Positions 15,486-25,148 of a stretch of DNA of 64,000 bases are shown here, piece after piece; the first letter of the stretch is position 1; every line of letters starts with the position of its first letter. This DNA comes from Oasisia sp. SBJ-2009 (taxonomy: Eukaryota; Annelida; Polychaeta; Sabellida; Siboglinidae). Under the pieces are notes generated by a model, which was not told the DNA's origin, did no database searches, and saw nothing but the letters and a program-made list of their open reading frames with translations. The stretch is from positions 22,488,611-22,552,610 of the forward strand of contig OZ024865.1 in the NCBI GenBank assembly GCA_964017155.1. Reading direction: 5' to 3'. The position numbers and the translations under genes are program-made.

Positions 15486-17901
15486 CAACCTCCCCACTTC
15501 AGCCAACCTCCGCACTCCACCCAACCTCCCCACTTCACCCAACCTCCCCACTACACCCAACCTCCCCACTCAACCCAACCTCCCCACTCCACTATGCCTC
15601 CCCACTTCACCCAACCTCCCCACTCCACCCATCCTCCCCACTCCACCCAATCTCCCCACTCCTCCCAATCTCCCCACTCCACCCAACCTCCCCACTTCAC
15701 CCAACCTCCCCGCTCCACCCAACCTCCCCACTTTAGCGAACCTCCGCACTCCATCCAACCTCCGCACTCCATTGAACCTCCGCACTCCAACGAAATTCCG
15801 CACTCCACCCAACCTCCCCACTTCACCCAACCTCCCCACTCCACCCATCCTCCCCACTCCACCCAATCTCCCCACTCCACCCAATCTCCCCACTCCACGC
15901 AACCTCCCCACTTCACCCAACCTCCCCACTCCACCCAACCTCCCCACTTTAGCGAACCTCCGCACTCCATCCAACCTCCGCACTCCATTGAACCTCCGCA
16001 CTCCAACGAAATTCCGCACTCCACCCAAACTCCGCACTCAACCCAACTTCCGCACTCCACCCAACTTCCGCACTCCTCCCAAATTTCCCACTCCACCCAA
16101 CCTCCCCACTCCACCCAATCTCCCCACTCCACCCATCCTCCGCACTACACGCAACCTACCCACTCCACCCAACCTCCCGACTTCATCCAACCTCCCCACA
16201 CCACGCAACCTCCCCACTTGACCCAACCTCCGCACTACACCCAACCTCAGCAATCCAACCGACTTCCGTACTCCACTCAATCTCCGCACTCCACCCAACA
16301 TCCGCACTCCACCCAACTTCCGCACTCCACCCAACCTCCCCACTTCACCCAACGTCCTCACTCCACCCAACCTCCCCACTCCATCCAACCTCTTCACTCC
16401 ACCCAAACTCCTCACTCCACCCCAACCTCCCCACACCGCCCAACCTCCCCACTCTACTATTCCTCCCCACTTCACCCAGCCTCCACACTCCACCCATCCT
16501 TCCCACTCCACCCAACCTCCCCACTCCACCCAACCTCCCACTCCACCCAACCTCCCCACTTCACCCAACCTCCGCACTACACCCAACCTCCGCAATCCAA
16601 CCGACTTCCGCACTCCACTCAATCTCCGCACTCCACCCAACATCCGCTCTCCACCCAACATCCGCACTCCACCCAACTTCCGCACTCCACCCAACCTCCC
16701 CACTTCACCCAACGTCCCCACTCCACCCAACCTCCCCACTTCACCCTACCTCCCCACTTCACCCAACCTCCCCACTTCACCCAACCTCCCACTCCACCCA
16801 ACCTCCCCACTTCACCCAACCTCCGCACTACACCCAACCTCCGCAATCCAACCGACTTCCGCACTCCACTCAATCTCCGCACTCCACCCAACATCCGCTC
16901 TCCACCCAACATCCGCACTCCACCCAACTTCCGCACTCCACCCAACCTCCCCACTTCACCCAACGTCCCCACTCCACCCAACCTCCCCACTTCACCCAAC
17001 CTCCCCACTCCACCCAACCTCCCCACTTCACCCAACCTCCGCACTACACCCAACCTCCGCAATCCAACCGACTTCCGCACGCCACTCAATCTCCGCACTC
17101 CACCCAACATCCGCACTCCACCCAACTTCCGCACTCCACCCAACCTCCCCACTTCACCCAATGTCCTCACTCCACCCAACCTCCCCACTCCACCCAACCT
17201 TCCCACTCCACCCAACCTCTTCACTCCACCCAAACTCCTCACTCCACCCAACCTCCCCACACCACCCAACCTCCCCACTCTACTATTCCTCCCCACTTCA
17301 CCCAACCTCCACACTCCACCCAACCTCCGTACTTCACCCTACCTCCCCACTTCACCCAACCTCCCCCTCCATCCAACCTCCACACTCCACCCAATCTCCG
17401 CACTCCACCCAACCTCTGCACTCCACTACACCTCCCCACATCACCCAACCTTCACACTCCACCGAACCTGCCCACTCCACTATTCCTCCCCACTTCACCC
17501 AACCTCCCCACTCCACCCAGCCTCCGCACTCCACCCAATCTCCCCACTCCACCCAACCTCCCCACTTCACCCAACATCCCCACTCCACCGAAACTCCCCA
17601 CTCCACCCAACCTCTCCATTTCACCCAATCTCCCCACTCCACTATTCCTCCCCCTTCACCCAACCTCCGCACTCCATCCAACCTCCGCACTCCACCCAAC
17701 CTCCGTACTGCAACCAACTTCCGCATTCCAACCAACCTCCCCACTCCACCCAACCTCTGCACTCCACCCAACCTCCGCACTCAACCCAACCTACCCACTC
17801 TAACCAACCTCCCAACTCCACCCAACCTCCCCACGTCACCCAACCTCCACACTCCACTATACTTTCCCACGCCACCCAACCTCCGCACGCCAATAAACCT
17901 C
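15486..17901. repeat. Higher-order block B2 of the 18-bp satellite
   Basis: Near-identical copy of 8565-10980. It is also part of a tandem arrangement: segments from about 14.6 to 16.0 kb recur at an offset of about 2696 bp from about 17.35 kb onward. Confidence 0.85.
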
Positions 17902-18265
17902 CCTCTCCACCCAACCTCCGCACTCCACTTTACCTCCCAACTTCACCCAACCTCCGCACTCCATCCAACCTCCGCACTCCACCCAACCTCCGCACTCTAA
18001 CGGACTTCCGCACTCCACCCAACCTCCGCACTCCACCCAACTTCCGCACTCCACCCAACTTCCGCACTCCACACAACTTCTGCACTCCACCCAACCTCCG
18101 CACTCCACCCAACCTCCGCACTCCACCCAAATTCCGCACTCCACCCAACCTTCCCACTCCACCTAACATCCCCACCCCACCCAACCTCCCCACTTCAGCC
18201 AACCTCCGCACTCCACCCAACCTCCCCACTTCACCCAACCTCCCCATTACACCCAACCTCCCCAC

Positions 18266-20208
18266 TCAACCCAACCTCACCACTCCACTATACCTCCCCA
18301 CTTCACCCAACCTCCCCACTCCACCCATCCTCGCCACTCCACCCAATCTCCCCACTCCACCCAATCTCCCCACTCCACCCAACCTCCCCACTTCACCCAA
18401 CCTCCCCGCTCCACCCAACCTCCCCACTTTAGCGAACCTCCGCACTCCATCCAACCTCCGCACTCCATTGAACCTCCGCACTCCAACAAAATTCCGCACT
18501 CCACCCAACCTCCCCACTTCACCCAACCTCCCCACTCCACCCATCCTCCCCACTCCACCCAATCTCCCCACTCCACCCAATCTCCCCACTCCACGCAACC
18601 TCCCCACTTCACCCAACCTCCCCACTCCACCCAACCTCCCCACTTTAGCGAACCTCCGCACTCCATCCAACCTCCGCACTCCATTGAACCTCCGCACTCC
18701 AACGAAATTCCGCACTCCACCCAAACTCCGCACTCCACCCAACTTCCGCACTCCACCCAACTTCCGCACTCCACCCAAATTCCCCACTCCACCCAACCTC
18801 CCCACTCCACCCAATCTCCCCACTCCACCCATCCTCCGCACTACACGCAACCTACCCACTCCACCCAACCTCCCGACTTCATCCAACCTCCCCACACCAC
18901 CCAACCTCCCCACTTCACCCAACATCCGCACTCCACCCAACTTCCGCACTCCACCCAACCTCCCCACTTCACCCAACGTCCTCACTCCACCCAACCTCCC
19001 CACTCCATCCAACCTCTTCACTCCATCCAACCTCTTCACTCCACCCAAACTCCTCACTCCACCCCAACCTCCCCACACCGCCCAACCTCCCCACTCTACT
19101 ATTCCTCCCCACTTCACCCAGCCTCCACACTCCACCCATCCTTCCCACTCCACCCAACCTCCCCACTCCACCCAACCTCCGTACTTCACCCTACCTCCCC
19201 ACTTCACCCAACCTCCCCACTTCACCCAACCTCCCACTCCACCCAACCTCCCCACTTCACCCAACCTCCGCACTACACCCAACCTCCGCACTCCACCCAA
19301 CATCCGCTCTCCACCCAACATCCGCACTCCACCCAACTTCCGCACTCCACCCAACCTCCCCACTTCACCCAACGTCCCCACTCCACCCAACCTCCCCACT
19401 TCACCCAACCTCCCCACTCCACCCAACCTCCCCACTTCACCCAACCTCCGCACTACACCCAACCTCCGCAATCCAACCGACTTCCGCACGCCACTCAATC
19501 TCCGCACTCCACCCAACTTCCGCACTCCACCCAACTTCCGCACTCCACCCAACCTCCCCACTTCACCCAACCTCCGCACTACACCCAACCTCCGCAATCC
19601 AACCGACTTCCGCACGCCACTCAATCTCCGCACTCCACCCAACTTCCGCACTCCACCCAACTTCCGCACTCCACCCAACCTCCCCACTTCACCCAATGTC
19701 CTCACTCCACCCAACCTCCCCACTCCACCCAACCTCCCCACTCCACCCAACCTCTTCACTCCACCCAAACTCCTCACTCCACCCAACCTCCCCACACCAC
19801 CCAACCTCCCCACTCTACTATTCCTCCCCACTTCACTCAACCTCCACACTCCACCCAACCTCCGTACTTCACCCCACCTCCCCACTTCACCCAACCTCCC
19901 CCTCCACCCAACCTCCACACGCCAACGAACCTCGCCACTCAACCTAACCTCCGTACTCAAACCAACCTCCCCTCTTCACCCAACCTCCGAACTCCACCCA
20001 ACCTCCACACTCCACCCAACCTCCCCACTCCACCCAACCTCCCCACTCCACCCAACCTCCCCACGCCACCCAACATCCCCACTTCACCCAATCTCCCCAC
20101 TTCACCCAGCCTCCCCACTCTACTATACCTACCCACTTTACCCAACCTCCGCACTCCACCCAACCTCCCCACTTCACCCAACCTCCCCATTACACCCAAC
20201 CTCCCCAC
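18266..20208. repeat. Higher-order block C1 of the 18-bp satellite
   Basis: Tandem with 20209-22061. The offset is 1943 bp in the left part and 1853 bp in the right part. The 90-bp difference equals five units, so the two copies differ by a clean loss or gain of whole units. Confidence 0.85.
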
Positions 20209-22061
20209 TCAACCCAACCTCACCACTCCACTATTCCTCCCCACTTCACCCAACCTCCCCACTCCACCCATCCTCGCCACTCCACCCAATCTCCCCACTC
20301 CACCCAATCTCCCCACTCCACCCAACCTCCCCACTTCACCCAACCTCCCCGCTCCACCCAACCTCCCCACTTTAGCGAACCTCCGCACTCCATCCAACCT
20401 CCGCACTCCATTGAACCTCCGCACTCCAACAAAATTCCGCACTCCACCCAACCTCCCCACTTCACCCAACCTCCCCACTCCACCCATCCTCCCCACTCCA
20501 CCCAATCTCCCCACTCCACCCAATCTCCCCACTCCACGCAACCTCCCCACTTCACCCAACCTCCCCACTCCACCCAACCTCCCCACTTTAGCGAACCTCC
20601 GCACTCCATCCAACCTCCGCACTCCATTGAACCTCCGCACTCCAACGAAATTCCGCACTCCACCCAAACTCCGCACTCCACCCAACTTCCGCACTCCACC
20701 CAACTTCCGCACTCCACCCAAATTCCCCACTCCACCCAACCTCCCCACTCCACCCAATCTCCCCACTCCACCCATCCTCCGCACTACACGCAACCTACCC
20801 ACTCCACCCAACCTCCCGACTTCATCCAACCTCCCCACACCACCCAACCTCCCCACTTCACCCAACATCCGCACTCCACCCAACTTCCGCACTCCACCCA
20901 ACCTCCCCACTTCACCCAACGTCCTCACTCCACCCAACCTCCCCACTCCATCCAACCTCTTCACTCCATCCAACCTCTTCACTCCACCCAAACTCCTCAC
21001 TCCACCCCAACCTCCCCACACCGCCCAACCTCCCCACTCTACTATTCCTCCCCACTTCACCCAGCCTCCACACTCCACCCATCCTTCCCACTCCACCCAA
21101 CCTCCCCACTCCACCCAACCTCCGTACTTCACCCTACCTCCCCACTTCACCCAACCTCCCCACTTCACCCAACCTCCCACTCCACCCAACCTCCCCACTT
21201 CACCCAACCTCCGCACTACACCCAACCTCCGCAATCCAACCGACTTCCGCACTCCACTCAATCTCCGCACTCCACCCAACATCCGCTCTCCACCCAACAT
21301 CCGCACTCCACCCAACTTCCGCACTCCACCCAACCTCCCCACTTCACCCAACGTCCCCACTCCACCCAACCTCCCCACTTCACCCAACCTCCCCACTCCA
21401 CCCAACCTCCCCACTTCACCCAACCTCCGCACTACACCCAACCTCCGCAATCCAACCGACTTCCGCACGCCACTCAATCTCCGCACTCCACCCAACTTCC
21501 GCACTCCACCCAACTTCCGCACTCCACCCAACCTCCCCACTTCACCCAATGTCCTCACTCCACCCAACCTCCCCACTCCACCCAACCTCCCCACTCCACC
21601 CAACCTCTTCACTCCACCCAAACTCCTCACTCCACCCAACCTCCCCACACCACCCAACCTCCCCACTCTACTATTCCTCCCCACTTCACTCAACCTCCAC
21701 ACTCCACCCAACCTCCGTACTTCACCCCACCTCCCCACTTCACCCAACCTCCCCCTCCACCCAACCTCCACACGCCAACGAACCTCGCCACTCAACCCAA
21801 CCTCCGTACTCAAACCAACCTCCCCTCTTCACCCAACCTCCGAACTCCACCCAACCTCCACACTCCACCCAACCTCCCCACTCCACCCAACCTCCCCACG
21901 CCACCCAACATCCCCACTTCGCCCAATCTCCCCACTTCACCCAACCTCCCCACTCTACTATACCTACCCACTTTACCCAACCTCCGCATTCAACCCAACC
22001 TCCCCACTTCACCCAACCTCCGCACTCCACCCAACCTCCCCACTCCACACAACCTACCCAC
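20209..22061. repeat. Higher-order block C2 of the 18-bp satellite
   Basis: Second tandem copy of 18266-20208, five units shorter. It lies at the unique-sequence end of the array. Confidence 0.85.
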
Positions 22062-22519
22062 TGCACCCAACCTCCCCACTCCACCCAACCTCCCCAATCC
22101 ACCTAACCTCACCATTCCACCCAACCTCCCCACTTCACCCAACCTCCCCACTTCACACAAACTCCCCACTCCACCCAACCTCTGCACTCCACCCAACCTC
22201 CGCACTCCACCCAACCTCCCCACTACACTATACTTCCCCACGCCACCCAACCTCCGTACTCCACCAAATCTCCCTCTCCACCCAACCTCCGCACTCCACT
22301 ATGCCTCCGGACTCCACCCAACCTCCGCACTCCCCCCACCTCCGCACTCAACTATACCTCCCCACTGCACCCAACCTCCCCACTGCACCCAACCTCCCCA
22401 CTTGGGGGGTAAACTAAGCAAACATTGCTGTTTTTGTTCCAGGGGGGAACTTTTTTCTATGCAAAAACCTAATTAACCTAAAAAAGTATGTGTCTAACCC
22501 TAGTTAGTTGTTTCTTTGG

Positions 22520-22640
22520 TCGCTAGATGGCGCTGGCGTGTAACGTAGTGTTAGGGTTATCCGGAAGATGGCGCTAGCGTGTAATATAGCGTTAGGGTTA
22601 TCCGCTAGATGGGGTTAGCGTCTAGCGTCGTGAGGTCGCA
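22520..22640 (+). repeat. 41-bp tandem repeat with CTCF-like core
   Basis: Three units start near 22520, 22561 and 22602, with cores TCGCTAGATGGCGCTGGCG, CCGGAAGATGGCGCTAGCG and CCGCTAGATGGGGTTAGCG, each followed by GTAACGTAG-like sequence and TTAGGGTTAT. The AGATGGCGC core resembles the published CTCF core CCASYAGRKGGC. Two more degenerate units occur near 23397 and 23438. Confidence 0.7.
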
Positions 22641-23814
22641 TCCGAATATTTTGTCGCAAACCAACATTTTTCTAGATTTGGTTGGGAATTTACGATAATG
22701 ACTTAGTAAAATACGAATACTTGACATAATTACCACCTCAAAACGTGAAGTTATGTTACGTTTGTGTTCGAAACCACCGTTTTCCATGAAGTGGTGTTTT
22801 ACACGTGAGAGGAATCACCCTTTTTATGGAAGTTGTTTTTGCCCGTGACCGAAAGCATCATTTTGTATGGTAGTTACGGTTTACACGTGATAGGAGACCA
22901 TTTTGGTAGAAGTTATGATACGAATATGGTATGAAGTGGAACGATTCCTCTTTCTATCTCGTTAACTCGCTAAATGTTATGAAATTACCACGTAGACTTT
23001 AGGGCACATTCGTTTGTGATTGGTTCATTTTCGGGACACTTGATTGTTATTGGTTCATTTTCGGTACGCTCACGTGACCCAAGTTTCCAGTTGTGAACGT
23101 ATATGACACGCATGTTTTTCGAGTTTGTCATTTGTTCTCCGACATCGGCATGGCTAACGTTATGCTGAACCACCGAGAGCACCGCTGCTACTATAACCCC
23201 GTCGTTGACATGCAAGACATAACTGACGAGAGCGACGAGGCAGCAAAATACGAATATTTGTCAAGATTATGGCCTCGAAACACAAAAGGTATGTCATGAC
23301 TGTGACCGAAGCAGCCATTTTACAAGAAATTCGGTCACGGAAGTAGTCGAAGCCGTCGTTTTCTATGTAAAACCCTAATTAGTGGCTGTTTTGTGCGCTA
23401 GATGAGGCAAACGTTTAACGTAGTGTTATGTGTATCCGCTAGATGACATCAGTTTGTAAAGAAGTGACATCACAATCCAAGATTTTTCCACATTGTTTTA
23501 GATTTCGTTAGGAAAATGGTGTGAGTTGTAAGAAAAAAACCACCAAGGTTCTCGGTTTATGATATAAAGTGACAAACTTTTTCCACAGAAGGATATGAAT
23601 GTAACAAGATGACGTAGACAAATACGAGAAATTGACAAAGTTATCGAGGTGAAACGCTGGAAAGTTGAGAAATGGTACAAAGTTGGCACGCGGACTTAGT
23701 AAAATATGAAAACTTGACACGTTTATCGCGTGTAAACACTAAAAACCCGTGAAATTGACAAAGTGATCGTTGTGATCCACTGAAAAAGTTGTGAAATGAC
23801 ACAAAGCCTTAAAC

Positions 23815-24712
23815 ATTTTGTTTTGGTTTTGTTTTTCGTTTTGTTTTGAAAACATGACGTGTTTGTAAACTTATTGTTTTGTTTTTGTTTTGTAAACTTT
23901 TGTTTTGTAAACATTTGTGTTGTAAACATTTGTTTCGTTTTGTAAACTTAACGTGTTTGTAAACTTTTGTTTTGTATTTTGTTTTGTAAACAGAACTTGT
24001 TTTATAAACATAACTTGTATGTAAACTTGAGTTTTGTTTTGCAAACATAACTTGTCTGTACATTTTTGGTTTGTAAACATAACGTGTCTGTACACTTTTG
24101 TTTTGTAAACATTTGTGTTGTAAACATTTGTTTTGTTTTGTAAACATAACGTGTTTGTAAACTTTTGTTTTGTGTTTTGTTTTGTAAACATAACTTGTTT
24201 TATACACATAACTTGTATGTAAACTTTAGTTTTGTTTTTGTTTTGTAAACGTAACGTGTTTGTAAACTTTCTGTTTTGTAAACATAACGTGTTTGTAAAC
24301 ATTAGTTTTGTTTTGTAAATTTTCTGTTTTGTATTTTGTTTTGTAAACATAACGTGTTTGTAAACTTTTGTTTTGTAAACATTTGTGTTGTAAACATTTG
24401 TTTTGTTTTGTAAATTTTCTGTTTTGTATTTTGTTTTGGAAACATAACGTGTTTGTAAACTTTTGTTTTGTAAACATTTGTGTTGTAAACATTTGTTTTG
24501 TTTTGTAAACATAACGTGTTTGTAAACTTTTGTTTTGTTTTGTAAACTTTCTGTTTTGTATTTTGTTTTTGTAAACATAACGTGTTTGTAAACGTTTTAT
24601 TTTGTTTTGTTTTGTATACATAACTTGTCTGTAAACGTTTTGTTTTGTAAACCTTTGTTTTGTAAACATTTGTTTTGTCTTGTTTTGTAAATATAACTTG
24701 TCTGTAAACCAA
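23815..24712. repeat. TTTTGTAAAC minisatellite
   Basis: Roughly 900 bp of irregular repeats built from TTTTGTAAACATAACGTGT and TTTTGTTTTGTAAAC modules, about 18 bp each with variable spacing. A composite of the modules between about 24340 and 24500 is repeated. No coding meaning is seen. The Lys/Thr/Asn-rich minus frames are by-products. Confidence 0.85.
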
Positions 24713-24728
24713 CGGTATCTGGCAACTT

Positions 24729-24747
24729 GCACTTGCACACGCACACA

Positions 24748-24791
<44 letters not shown>

Positions 24792-24803
24792 CACACACAC
24801 ACG
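24729..24803. repeat. (ACGC)n/(CA)n microsatellite
   Basis: ACGC units followed by CA dinucleotides, ending in CACGTG. Confidence 0.95.
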
Positions 24804-25148
24804 TGTTCGTGTATGGCCTTAATTACAATACAAGTGGACACCATTTTGTGGATTTGCAACGTTTTATTTACACACTCGATATACCAATGTATACACAATT
24901 CTTGTCAGTCACCCAAGAGGAAGTGTTGTAATAAACATTCTTGTAAACCTTAACTATTTACACAGTTAGACACCCAAGAGAAAATGCCAAGTATCATTTC
25001 GTATTTTACATAGTGACATTATTTCGTATTGTTTAATATTATGTACAAACTGAATCACATAGTGATAGAGAAACAATTTCATGACATGTTGCATACATAA
25101 TATATAACAGGAGTCAGTGGTTCGGAAGCAAACAATTAAACTAATTAG

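Larger units (their letters stand above)
1..22403. repeat. 18-bp satellite array, more than 22 kb
   Basis: Continuous head-to-tail array of an 18-bp unit, core CTCCCCACTCCACCCAAC. Common variants are CTCCGCACT..., ...ACTTCACCC and ...AATCCACCA. The array is open at the left edge of the window and ends abruptly at about 22403, where the sequence becomes unique. The plus strand is strongly C/A-rich and almost free of G, apart from the G of the CCGCACT variants. Units are mostly exactly 18 bp, with occasional 17-bp or otherwise indel-bearing units that shift the frame. Because 18 is divisible by three and the unit has no stop codon, open frames thousands of codons long exist on both strands. They read as LHPTSP, NLPTPP or TQPPHS in the three plus frames. 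I treat them as non-coding, because the same DNA is open in several frames and the frame drifts along the array. Confidence 0.97.
22404..25148. other. Unique region between the satellite and the zinc-finger gene
   Basis: No convincing gene. It begins with a GGGGGG tract and AT-richer DNA, then holds 41-bp repeats (22520-22640), scattered TTTATGGAAGTT-like motifs also used in the minisatellite at 26.5-27.4 kb, a further degenerate pair of GCTAGATG units near 23397-23450, a TTTTGTAAAC repeat field and a CA/CG microsatellite. A minus-strand AATAAA (plus 24863-24868) lies 281 bp beyond the stop codon of the downstream gene and could be its polyadenylation signal. Confidence 0.6.

Noticed and set aside
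15594..20375. A 1593-codon plus-strand frame in the right half of the 18-bp array
   Set aside because: Same satellite artefact. It overlaps large minus-strand frames over the same DNA.
1..22403. CRISPR-like regular repeats
   Set aside because: There are no unique spacers. The units are contiguous and the genome is animal.
23809..24798. Lys/Thr/Asn-rich minus frames up to 235 codons
   Set aside because: They arise from the TTTTGTAAAC minisatellite. Several frames overlap and all show the same periodicity.
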